A stretch of 21,598 nt of DNA from a virus. How positions within the stretch are numbered: the first letter of the stretch is position 1; each line of letters opens with the position of its first letter. The stretch lies in the IMG/VR virus record IMGVR_UViG_3300036853_000023, positions 1 through 21,598 of that record. The stretch is one strand, 5' to 3'. Made by a program: the position numbers and the translations under genes. This document shows positions 6,460-14,300 of this stretch, one piece after another. The notes under the pieces were generated by a model that was not told where the DNA came from, did not search any database, and saw only the letters and a list, made by a program, of their open reading frames with translations.

Positions 6460-7166
6460 CCGGGATCGAGCCGCCGCGGACGGTCATCATCCACGGGATC
6501 CGCATCACGAAAGAGCTCGTGTCGCCGCGCGCGGGGCGGAGCTACGCGGACCTCTGGGGCCTGACCCGCTGCAATCAGAAATATTGGGGCGGGCGCCTGA
6601 CGGACTGGACCGAGTGGTTCGATATGCACCCGCTCGAGAGCTCGGGCGAGTGGCTCGGCATCCGCGCGCGCCGGCCGGAGGCGTGGGCCTGGTATGCCGA
6701 GCAGGAAAAGGGCCGGCCGATCTGGATGGCGGCGCACCATCCGCAGATCGCGGCGTCGCAGCGCTTCCCGCTCGAGGCCCTGCAGCAGCATTTCCCCGTG
6801 GTGCAGGACCTCGCGATCGGCGTCGAGCCGTGCCGGCAATTTACCTGCATGCTCGATTACGTGATCGCGTTTGCGATCTACCGCGGCTACCGCCGGATCG
6901 TCCTCAACGGCATCGGGTTCGCGACCGACGCCGGGCATCAGTTCGTGCACCGCGGGATCCTCTACTGGATCGGCTTCGCGCGCGGGCTCGGCGTCGAGGT
7001 GCTCGTCGACGCGCCGAGCGTCTACCGCATGCCCGAGCAGCTTTACGGGTATGAGCGCTTCGGGTTCGACGAGCTCCGCCAGATTCGCCGCGCACTGACC
7101 GAGGCGCAGATCGCCGCGCGACGTCGTGGTCGGCCGGCGCCGGGCCGCTCGAGGCTCGCTTACTGA
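6456..7166 (+). CDS. Conserved phage protein with Rossmann-like features, unknown role
   Basis: The protein has 236 residues from GTG 6456 (GTGA overlap with the portal stop). Motifs resemble a family I have seen in phage head modules: DLWGLTRCN (32-40), DWTEWFDMHPL (50-60), GRPIWMA (86-92), FTCMLDYVIAFAIYRGYRRIVLNGIGF (129-155) and YGYE (197-200). The pattern of helix followed by GYRRIVLNGIG is typical of the late beta strand in Rossmann-like, nucleotide-sugar-type folds. No catalytic residues can be assigned and no function is known. The gene after it has a parallel motif and is joined by a TGATG junction, so they probably act together. Position between portal and Bbp19-like protein suggests a head or virion-associated role. 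Confidence 0.7.
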   Translation: MTGIEPPRTVIIHGIRITKELVSPRAGRSYADLWGLTRCNQKYWGGRLTDWTEWFDMHPLESSGEWLGIRARRPEAWAWYAEQEKGRPIWMAAHHPQIAASQRFPLEALQQHFPVVQDLAIGVEPCRQFTCMLDYVIAFAIYRGYRRIVLNGIGFATDAGHQFVHRGILYWIGFARGLGVEVLVDAPSVYRMPEQLYGYERFGFDELRQIRRALTEAQIAARRRGRPAPGRSRLAY

Positions 7167-7900
7167 TGGCCGTCGCAACGACCGACCGGGGCCGTCCGCT
7201 CTCGCGCCGGCGGGCCGAGCTCCCGAACCTCGAGGCGCTCGAGATCGTGCGTCCGCGCCTCGAGGGCCGCCGCGTGTGCGTCATGGGCTCGGCGCCGCTC
7301 CTCGAGACCGCCGGCGACCTGGCGCCCGACGAGCGGCTGATCACGGTGAACGGCTCGCTCTCGAGCGCGCCCGACGTCGTGCCCGACGTGCACGTGATCA
7401 ACGCCCGGTGTCGGCCCCACATCACGTGGAACCGGCAGCGCGTCGCGCTCAATGCGGCGATGGTCGAGCAGTCGCGCGGCCGGCACGTCGGCGTGCTGGC
7501 GCTCCTGCCGATTGAAGACGGCGCCGAGCTCGCGACCGCGACCCTCCTCGGCGCGCAGGGGACGACGTGGGACCGGATTGTCGCGATCGTGCGCTCGACA
7601 AAGGACGCGCTCGCCTACACGACCGGCGCGCTCGACAAGGAGGCCGATCGGCACCTGTCGCTCTCGGCGGGCCTGACGGCGGTCTGCCTGGCGCTCTGGG
7701 CGGGCGCGGCGCGCATCCGGACCGAGGGGTTCTCGTTCGATGCCGGCTACGCCTACCTGCCCGAGGACGCCGTGCCGGTCAACGCGCGCGGCCACCTGCG
7801 CGGCGACAAGACGGCGATCGCCAAGCTGACGGTCCGCTACCCCGGCCGGATCGTCGGCGATCTCTTCACGCGCCGGCGCGAGCAGAGGCCGCGGATATGA
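7166..7900 (+). CDS. Rossmann-like protein resembling DUF115/GT42-type folds
   Basis: This 244-residue protein starts at ATG 7166, sharing one base with the upstream stop. The motif VCVMGSAPLL (37-46) followed by LITVNGSLSSAPDVVPDVHVIN (58-79) resembles the GNGPSL-then-VN signature of the DUF115 and GT42 sialyltransferase-like superfamily. LSAGLTAVCLALWAGAARIRTEGFSF (166-191) fits the S-(T/A)-G-x-x-(A) helix and strand of the same fold. These are family resemblances recognised by eye. A glycosyltransferase, nucleotide-binding or purely structural role is possible and none is shown. The substrate is unknown. It shares the helix-strand motif with its neighbour and ends in an ATGA overlap with the Bbp19-like gene. 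Confidence 0.65.
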   Translation: MAVATTDRGRPLSRRRAELPNLEALEIVRPRLEGRRVCVMGSAPLLETAGDLAPDERLITVNGSLSSAPDVVPDVHVINARCRPHITWNRQRVALNAAMVEQSRGRHVGVLALLPIEDGAELATATLLGAQGTTWDRIVAIVRSTKDALAYTTGALDKEADRHLSLSAGLTAVCLALWAGAARIRTEGFSFDAGYAYLPEDAVPVNARGHLRGDKTAIAKLTVRYPGRIVGDLFTRRREQRPRI

Positions 7901-8271
7901 GTCGGGCGAAGACGAACGCGGCAGACCCGCGACAGGTGTGGCTCGCCGAGAAGCTCGAGGAGCGACGCCTCGGGCGGTGGGTCGGGTCGATGGGCGCCGT
8001 CATGGGCGACCCGGACGGACGCGCCTTCGTGTGGGCGGTCATCCGCAAGGCTGGCGTCTACGAGACGCCGTTTGACCCGCACGGCTCGATCCAGTCGTGG
8101 AAGATTGGCCGCGGCGACCTGGGGCGCGAGCTCCTCGCTGAGGTCCTGAAGCATTACCCCGCCGAGTATCTCCTCATGGAGAAGGAGTCGCGGGACGTCG
8201 AAGCGCTCGAGCGGGCGCAGATCGAGGCGTCACGCCAGAAGCGCGACGCCGGCAACGTGGCCGAGGAGTAG
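7897..8271 (+). CDS. Bbp19-like phage protein
   Basis: The protein has 124 residues from ATG 7897 (ATGA overlap). The region 31-98 matches the Bbp19-like phage domain: DPDGRAFVWAVIRKAGVYETPFDP (38-61), then a segment like WKIGRGDLGRELLAEVL (68-84), then YPAEYLLMEKES (87-98). The family is named after a gene in the capsid block of Bordetella phage BPP-1 and lies between portal and scaffold there, as here. Its molecular job is not established; a head assembly role is inferred from position. The C-terminal tail is charged and helical. Confidence 0.8.
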   Translation: MSRAKTNAADPRQVWLAEKLEERRLGRWVGSMGAVMGDPDGRAFVWAVIRKAGVYETPFDPHGSIQSWKIGRGDLGRELLAEVLKHYPAEYLLMEKESRDVEALERAQIEASRQKRDAGNVAEE

Positions 8272-8274
8272 ACG

Positions 8275-8994
8275 ATGGCAGGCAAAGCAGCAGCCGCGGA
8301 CGCCGCAGCAACCAGCGCAGGCGCCGACGACAAGGGAGAGGCCCCGAAGACCGACGACAAAGCCAAGGCCGACGCGGGCGCGAAGGCGGGCGAACACGCG
8401 GACGAGGGGGCGAAGGGCGACGGCGACGGGAAGGGCGCCGGCGCCGACGAGGGCAAAGGCGGCAAGGCCGCCGCGGACACGGGCGACAAGGGGAAGGCGG
8501 ACGCAGGCGCGGCCGGCGCCCCGGAGAAGTATGCGCTCACGGTCCCCGACGGCGGGCATCTCGACAAGACGGACCTCCCGCGCATCGAAAAGCTCGCGCG
8601 CGAGGCCAACTGGACGAACGAGGAAACGCAGGCCTACGTCGACGAGCTCAACGCGTCGATGCAGGCGACGAGCGCGGAGCTCCTCGCGTCCCTGAAGGCC
8701 GATCCCGATCTCGGGGGCGACAAGCTGGCGGAGACGCAGCGACTCGCCAAACTCGCGATCGAGAAGCTCCGGCCCGAAGGGCACACGCGGCGCGACGGGT
8801 TTCTGCGGCTTCTCAACCGGGGCGGCTATATCAATCACCCCGAGGTCGTCGCGGTCTTCGCGGACCTTGGGAAACTGTTCGACGAAGACGGGCACGTGCA
8901 CGGCTCAAGCGCCCGGCAGGGCAAAGCGACGACGGTGTCGAAGATGTATGACCATCCGACGAGCGTCGCCGCCGACAAGGCCGGCGGAGCCTAA
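8275..8994 (+). CDS. Capsid assembly scaffold protein
   Basis: The protein has 239 residues. The first ~80 are low-complexity Ala/Lys/Asp/Gly repeats (runs like KADAGAKAGEHADEGAKG). The conserved part, about 83-220, begins PEKYALTVPDGG and continues through helices (DLPRIEKLAREANWTNEETQAYVDELN, KLAETQRLAKLAIEKLRPEG) to HPEVVAVFADLGKLFDEDG, the layout of podovirus scaffold proteins. It lies directly before the major capsid gene. Scaffolds guide procapsid assembly and leave before or during packaging. The start at 8275 follows GAGGAG about 6 bases upstream, at the end of the Bbp19-like gene. The long disordered N-terminus is charge-balanced and may be exaggerated by GC drift. Confidence 0.85.
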   Translation: MAGKAAAADAAATSAGADDKGEAPKTDDKAKADAGAKAGEHADEGAKGDGDGKGAGADEGKGGKAAADTGDKGKADAGAAGAPEKYALTVPDGGHLDKTDLPRIEKLAREANWTNEETQAYVDELNASMQATSAELLASLKADPDLGGDKLAETQRLAKLAIEKLRPEGHTRRDGFLRLLNRGGYINHPEVVAVFADLGKLFDEDGHVHGSSARQGKATTVSKMYDHPTSVAADKAGGA

Positions 8995-9016
8995 GCGCGC
9001 GCGTCTCATTCCGATC

Positions 9017-9020
9017 GGAG
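9017..9020 (+). promoter_or_regulatory. Shine-Dalgarno that sets the capsid protein start
   Basis: CGGAG ends at 9020, eight bases before ATG 9029. In-frame ATGs at 9122, 9146 and 9149 would fit better with the usual N-terminus of the family, but none has a visible ribosome binding site. Confidence 0.6.
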
Positions 9021-9028
9021 TTACTGCA

Positions 9029-10156
9029 ATGTTCACGCATCCCGCGCGTCGGCTCTCTTGGGGCGCCGTCGCACTCGTTACGCTCGTCGCCGTCCTGATT
9101 GGGAAGGCGGTCGAGCTCCTCATGCCCCACGCGGCCGACGCGCCGATGATGGGGCTCACGCTGTCGACCGGCGCGCTCACCCTGATCGATTGGGCCAAGC
9201 GCGTCGACCCCGACGGCAAGATCCCCGACATCGTCGAGCTCCTCGAACAGACGAACGAGATGCTCGCCGACATGCTGTGGAAGGAAGGCAACCTCCCGAC
9301 CGGCCACCGCACCACGGTCCGGACCGGACTCCCGTCCGTCTTCTGGCGCCTGCTCAATCAGGGCGTCACGCCGTCGAAGAGCACGACCGCGCAGATCGAC
9401 GAAGGCACGGGGATGCTTGAGGCCTGGTCGGAGGTCGACGTCGACCTCGCCATGCTGAACGGCAACGTCTCGAGTTTCCGGCTGTCGGAAGCGAAGGCGT
9501 TCCTCGAGGCGATGAATCAGGAAATGCAGTCGACGATCATCTACGGGAACGCGGGGCTTGCGCCGGAGGAGTTCACCGGGCTTGCCGTCCGCTACTCGGA
9601 CCTGACCGCCGAGAGCGCCGATAACATCATCCTCGGCGGCGGCGACGACGGGCATACCGATCTCACGTCGATCTGGCTCGTGGCCTGGGGCGAGGAGACC
9701 GTCTGCGGCATCTTCCCGAAGGGCAGCAAGGCCGGGCTCCAGCACAACGACTACGGCGAGGTGACCGTCGAAGTGACGGCCGGCGTCGCTGGCTCGCGCA
9801 TGCGCGCCTTTCAGGAGCGCTATCAGTGGAAGGGCGGGATCGCGGTGAAGGACTGGCGCTATGTGGTCCGGATCCCGAACATCGACGTCTCGGAGCTCTC
9901 GGGCACGTCGAACCCGGCCGACCTCATCGACCTGATGGAGCACGCGATCGAGCTCCTGCCGAACCGTCTCGGAAAGCCGGTCTTCTACATGAACCGGACG
10001 ATCCGCCGGCACCTGCGCCGACAGGTGCGGGAATCGGTCGGCAACGGCGGCGGGATCACGTTCGAGAACTTCGCCGGGCGCCGGACGATGTTCTTCTCGG
10101 AGGTCCCGGTGCGGACCGTCGACGCGATCCTCAACACGGAGAGCCTCGTCGCGTAG
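9029..10156 (+). CDS. Major capsid protein, BPP-1 (Bbp17) type
   Basis: The protein has 375 residues. From about residue 50 it follows the BPP-1-like major capsid family: TLIDWAKRVDPDGK (51-64), ELLEQTNEMLADMLW, GNLPTGHRTTVRTGLPS (87-103), EAWSEVDVDLAMLNGN, AFLEAMNQEM, YGNAGLAPEEFTGLA, WGEETVCGIFPKGSKAGLQH, YQWKGGIAVKDWRYVVRI, and FYMNRTIRRHLRRQ. BPP-1 capsid protein has an HK97-like fold with altered strand topology. The chosen start, supported by a ribosome binding site, adds ~45 residues absent from family members I recall, including a hydrophobic stretch (11-25). Starts at 9146/9149 would remove it. Packaged shell subunit; acts with scaffold upstream and cement protein downstream. Confidence 0.92.
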   Translation: MFTHPARRLSWGAVALVTLVAVLIGKAVELLMPHAADAPMMGLTLSTGALTLIDWAKRVDPDGKIPDIVELLEQTNEMLADMLWKEGNLPTGHRTTVRTGLPSVFWRLLNQGVTPSKSTTAQIDEGTGMLEAWSEVDVDLAMLNGNVSSFRLSEAKAFLEAMNQEMQSTIIYGNAGLAPEEFTGLAVRYSDLTAESADNIILGGGDDGHTDLTSIWLVAWGEETVCGIFPKGSKAGLQHNDYGEVTVEVTAGVAGSRMRAFQERYQWKGGIAVKDWRYVVRIPNIDVSELSGTSNPADLIDLMEHAIELLPNRLGKPVFYMNRTIRRHLRRQVRESVGNGGGITFENFAGRRTMFFSEVPVRTVDAILNTESLVA

Positions 10157-10185
10157 GCGCCGAGCATTTCAGGAGGACATTCGCG

Positions 10186-10644
10186 ATGATTCTCGACGCT
10201 CTAACGCAACTCTCGGACGCGCAGGCCGTCACGTCGGCCGACGCGTATTCGACCAACACGATCGACCTCGGGGCGACGACGCCCGTCCGCCAGATCGGCG
10301 ACGGGGAGCCACTGGCGCTCGTCGTGTCGGTCGACGTGGCGGCGGCCGGCGACGGCACGCCGGCAAGCTTCACCGACACGTTCGACTTCATCTTGGTCGA
10401 GTCGGCGAACGCGAACCTCTCGTCGCATACAGAGGTCATCAAGCGACGCGTCCCCGGTGCGCAACTCACCGCCGGCGCCGTCGTCATCATCCCGATCCCG
10501 CCGGGCAAGCCGACGAAGCGGTATATCGGGGCGCGCTACGAGCTCGGCACCGACGACACGATCACGGTGTCGGCCTTCATTGCGCCCATGTCCTTCGTGC
10601 AGGTCATGGCGAAGGCCTACGCCAAGGGCTACGTGATCGACTAG
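10186..10644 (+). CDS. Capsid cement protein, Bbp16 type
   Basis: This 152-residue protein starts at ATG 10186 behind AGGAGG (10171-10176). It opens MILDALTQLSDAQAVT, with STNTIDLGA, GEPLALVVSVDVAAAG, a beta-rich middle, LTAGAVVIIPIPPGKPTKRYIGARYELG and a C-terminal KAYAKGYVID. This matches the Bbp16 family, the jelly-roll cement protein that sits on the BPP-1 shell as its gene neighbour. It should stabilise the expanded capsid at capsomer contacts. Length is typical. A GC-rich hairpin follows directly after the stop, so the capsid-cement transcript may be partly insulated from downstream genes. Confidence 0.88.
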   Translation: MILDALTQLSDAQAVTSADAYSTNTIDLGATTPVRQIGDGEPLALVVSVDVAAAGDGTPASFTDTFDFILVESANANLSSHTEVIKRRVPGAQLTAGAVVIIPIPPGKPTKRYIGARYELGTDDTITVSAFIAPMSFVQVMAKAYAKGYVID

Positions 10645-10653
10645 GCCGGACCT

Positions 10654-10682
10654 CGCCGGCGGGGCCTCTCGTCCCGCCGGCG
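10654..10682 (+). terminator. GC-rich hairpin after the cement gene
   Basis: CGCCGGCGGG (10654-10663) pairs perfectly with CCCGCCGGCG (10673-10682) around a 9-base loop, ten base pairs all G-C. It sits 10 bases past the cement gene stop. There is no clean T-run after it, only a weak ATTCGCCGTTT, so a classic intrinsic terminator is not certain; attenuator, RNA processing signal or mRNA-stabilising stem are alternatives. Confidence 0.5.
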
Positions 10683-10712
10683 GGATTCGCCGTTTCCCCG
10701 CAGGAGAGAGAC

Positions 10713-11279
10713 ATGGCAAAGAAAACCCTCTCGAGGGCTCCGGACGCAGCGCCCGCACCGAGCCGCCCCTCGAGTCCGCCGAAGACGCCGGCGCCGACCG
10801 CGGCGCGCCCGAGCGGCCATCCGCGCGCCCGCGGCGCCAGTAAGCCCGCCGTCCCGGTGCCGCCGGCGCCGCGCCCCGAGGCGCGCCCCGCGGCGACGTC
10901 CAGCGCGCGTGAGCGCGGCGGACGCCCGCATCAAGCCGACAGCGCGCCGGCCGCGCGCGTCGATCGCCTGGCCGCCCCGTCGACCGCGACCGCGCCGACG
11001 CGGCCCGTCCGGCACAAGGTCAAGGCGACGAAGATGGGCTACATCTACCACGAGCGCCGGCGCGTGGGTGACGTGTTCATGGTGCACGGCAAAGACTTCA
11101 ATCCGTCATGGATGACCATCGTCGACGGCTCGACGCCGCTGCGGAAAACGACCGGGAAGCAGGAGCTCCGGCGGCTGCACGACGAGATCCTCTCGGCCAA
11201 GCGCGCCGAGCGGCTCACGGCCGACGAGCATCCCGAGATCCCGACGGGCACCGAGAACCCGCTCGGGGCTGAGGAATAA
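10713..11279 (+). CDS. Small head/tail structural protein with disordered N-terminus
   Basis: The protein has 188 residues behind GGAGAGAG (about 10702-10709). The first ~97 residues are Pro/Ala/Arg-rich and probably disordered (SRPSSPPKTPAPTAARPSG). Residues 101-157 are compact: KVKATKMGYIYHERRRVGDVFMVHG then FNPSWMTIVDG. This matches short phage proteins of the form KV(R/K)A-x-x-x-G-(Y/F)-(Y/H)-x-x-RRR-x-G-(E/D)-(E/V)-F with an SxxWM end, placed after the cement gene and of unknown job. Family members I recall are mostly the compact part alone, so the N-terminal half is an added extension. The C-terminus is acidic. Its stop (TAA 11277-11279) is the left end of an inverted repeat. Confidence 0.7.
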   Translation: MAKKTLSRAPDAAPAPSRPSSPPKTPAPTAARPSGHPRARGASKPAVPVPPAPRPEARPAATSSARERGGRPHQADSAPAARVDRLAAPSTATAPTRPVRHKVKATKMGYIYHERRRVGDVFMVHGKDFNPSWMTIVDGSTPLRKTTGKQELRRLHDEILSAKRAERLTADEHPEIPTGTENPLGAEE

Positions 11280-11293
11280 CAATCCCATTGTTA
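11277..11293. repeat. Perfect AT-rich inverted repeat (possible operator or hairpin)
   Basis: TAACAAT-CCC-ATTGTTA is a perfect 7-bp inverted repeat with a 3-base centre. It begins on the stop codon of the preceding gene and is AT-rich in a GC-rich surround. It lies 38 bases before the ATG of the 1184-aa gene. A second small stem, CCGGC(11306-11310)/GCCGG(11316-11320), follows. Function is unknown; an operator, a translation-control hairpin or a chance feature of the stop codon are all possible. Confidence 0.7.
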
Positions 11294-11330
11294 GCGGGTA
11301 AGAATCCGGCGCCTGGCCGGCGAGGGAGCG

Positions 11331-14300
11331 ATGGCGAAGACGATCCAACTGACGTTCTACATCACGCTCACCGATCAGGCGCAGGTCACCGCGCTCCAAG
11401 CGCAATACCCGAACGGCGTCTCGCGCGGGCCGCTCCCCGCGGCGACCGAGTTCTCGGCGCCGTATCAGGCCGAGGGCGATCCGATCACGTATCCCAACAC
11501 GCGGACCGGCTGGCTCCCCGAGGGCGCCGCCGGCGTCTTCCCGCTCGACCGCGCGTTCTTCACCATCAATGACGGCTTTTGGGGGCATCTCTTCGGCCGC
11601 GACCAGAAATACGCCTGGATCGGGCAGTTCGTCTATCAGGCTGCGACGACGCAGGAGGTCGACGGGACGAGCGGCATCACCGCGCCGGGGCCGCTGCGGG
11701 AGGTCGCCTTCGCGCAAGGCTTCGAAGACACGCCGATCGGCTCCTCGAACGGACCCGAAGGGCAGAGCAGCCATAGCGCGGTGCTCTCGCGCGACGCCTC
11801 GCGCACGGTCGACGGGCTCGGGTTCGCGCTGCGCGGCGACTCCGTGGGCGCGCAAGTCTCGTGGTCGGCCTTCGGGGGCACGCCGACCTCGCGCGGGTGG
11901 GAGCGCTTCTACTTCCGCATCCGCACCTTGCCGCAGTCGGGCGAGTGTGTGATCTGGCGGACGCGGTGGGCGGCGGGGAACTGGGGCTTTCAGCTCGTGA
12001 TCGACACGAGCGGCGCGATCATCCTGCGCAACGTCGGGAGCGGCGGCGCCTACTTCCCGGTGACGGGCTCGGGCTTCATGGGCTCGAGCGAGCCGGTCGA
12101 CCTCGGCGTGTGGCATTGCCTTGATATCGTCTACTCAAACGGCGTCAACGCGACGCTCGGGAACATCCAAAGCGCGGACGTCTGGATCGACCATGAGCTC
12201 GCCTTCGCGGTCGACGGCTACCTGCATCAAGAGGGCGCCGTCACACGGCTGTGCGGGAGCTCGCTGCTCGGGCTCGACACCATCGGCTCGAGCGGGAACG
12301 CCGAGGTCGACCTCGACGATCACGTCGGGTTCATCCTGCCGTTGCCGAGCCTGGCGTCGAACGTCGGCCGCAACGTGTATTGGACCGAGGCGATCAATCC
12401 GGGGCTCGATTGGATCAACGGGCATCACCTGGCGCGCGTCGACGCGCACGTCTTCGACGCGACGCACTCGGCGAACTGGACGGGCAACGTCCGCACGCTG
12501 CGGCAAGTCGGCGCGGCGCAGCAGGCCGAGGACGCGCTGACGTCGTCGACGAGTGGCGCGCTCATCGCGGCCAACACCTACGGCCGGCTCGTCGCGCAGC
12601 AGGACCGCTCGCTCGGCTGGCAAGCGCTCTTCGTGCATGTGCTGATGCGCCGGGCGACGGCGGGGACGCCGCAACTCGGCTACAGCTACACCGAGACCGA
12701 GGGCGGCTCGGCAACGACGGTGATGGCGAACGTCGGGACGCCGTCGGCGACGAACAATTGGAATTCGACGGCGGCGCGGCCGACGGGGCTCACGACGCCC
12801 AAGGCCCTATGGGACCTGATGCTCCGCTTCACTAAGGCGGCCGACACCAACGCGACGCAAGTCGCCAGCCTCTATGGGTCGCTCCTCCTCGTGGGCACGT
12901 TCGATCAATGCGACATCGCGCCCGACCCGGAGAACCCCGACGCCGACCGCCCCGTGCTGGCCGGCTCGATCGCCTACGGCATCCACAACGCGCCGTATCC
13001 GCGGACGCCGTTTGTCCGGACCGAGGTCCCGCCCGACGCGCCGGTGTGGGTGAAGGCCGGCACCTACACGGGCAACAGCCTCGGGCAGGACGTCATCGCG
13101 AAGATCCCGGCCCACTTCTGGTGGATCCGGCGCACCGATAGCAATACGGGCGCCGTGCGCTGGTGGTCGTCGATGACGGGCGCCAAGTGGGCGGTCGCCG
13201 GCGACACGCGCGGCGGGATGAACTACGCCACCGAGGACCCGGAATACATCAGCGCCGGCGGCGACACGGACCCCGAGAGCCGATCGCTCCTGCGGGTCGG
13301 CGGCGCGAACGCGGCCGAAAACGTCTCGGCGGCGACCTACCAATACCTCGCCATCGGCGATCCGGGCATGCGCTTTCTGCTCAACGCCGCGTGTCGCCAT
13401 AACAACGCGGTGACGTCGTTCGACAATGCGCTCATCGACGCCGGGTTTACCCCGGAGTGGGCGTTTGCCGTGACGGAGTTTCACGCCGGCGGCGGGTTCC
13501 TCTGGGCCAAGGGCCCGGGGCATCCGACGAACAGCGGGCACCGGCTCGACTCGGCGACCGAGCAAACGACCTTCGGGGCGTTCCTCGCCGGCGTCTTCCG
13601 CACGCTCAACACGCTGCACCCGTCGGGCGCGACGTCGCTCCCCTTCTCGCTCTGGCGCAACCGCGACGGCGCCGACTACGACGGGCTCGGGCTCACCGAA
13701 CCGGTGGTCGTGCAGATCTCAAGCTACGTCGGCGACGGCGCCGCGTCGCGCACGCTGCAGCTCCCGCGCACGTCGGGGAAGCGCCCGCTCTGGGCGATCG
13801 TCGTGCCCATTACGGGCAACCTCGCCGCGGTGCGCGACCCGTCGCACACGAGCAATACCTCGAGCACGCCGGCGAGCGGCTCGTCGACGATCACGACAGG
13901 GATCACGGCCGGGGCCGTCGACTCGATTACCGTCGGCTCGACGCTCAACGCCAACGGCGTCGCGCACTCCTACCTCGTGGTGATGGCGGCCGACGCGACC
14001 GCCGGCAATAACGGGTGGGGCACGAACGGCGAAGTCTTGTATGACCCGGTGCCGGCGCCTGGCGACGAGTGGCCGGACGGCTACACGCAGGACGAGCTCG
14101 ACGACCTCGAGAATCCGCCGACCGACGAGGGCGGCGACGTCGATAGCTTCGACGACGGGCCCGACCTGGCCGACGATCTCGCCGACACGGTCTGCGTCCC
14201 CTTCACGCTGCGCGCGTGCAACCTGGCGCTTGGGCGCATTGGCGTGTCGGACATCCTGCAGGCGGCGACCGACCTCACGGCGCCGACGTCGCGCGAGCAT

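Noticed and set aside
8290-8520. Repeat-like low-complexity stretch in the scaffold gene considered as a CRISPR or tandem repeat
   Set aside because: The units vary in length and sequence and follow the codon pattern of an Ala/Lys/Asp/Gly-rich protein. No fixed repeat-spacer layout is present.
14030-14210. Possible independent start for the adaptor domain inside the 1184-aa frame
   Set aside because: Only a TTG near 14037 and CTG codons are in frame near the linker, with no convincing ribosome binding site. A fused product is the simpler reading.
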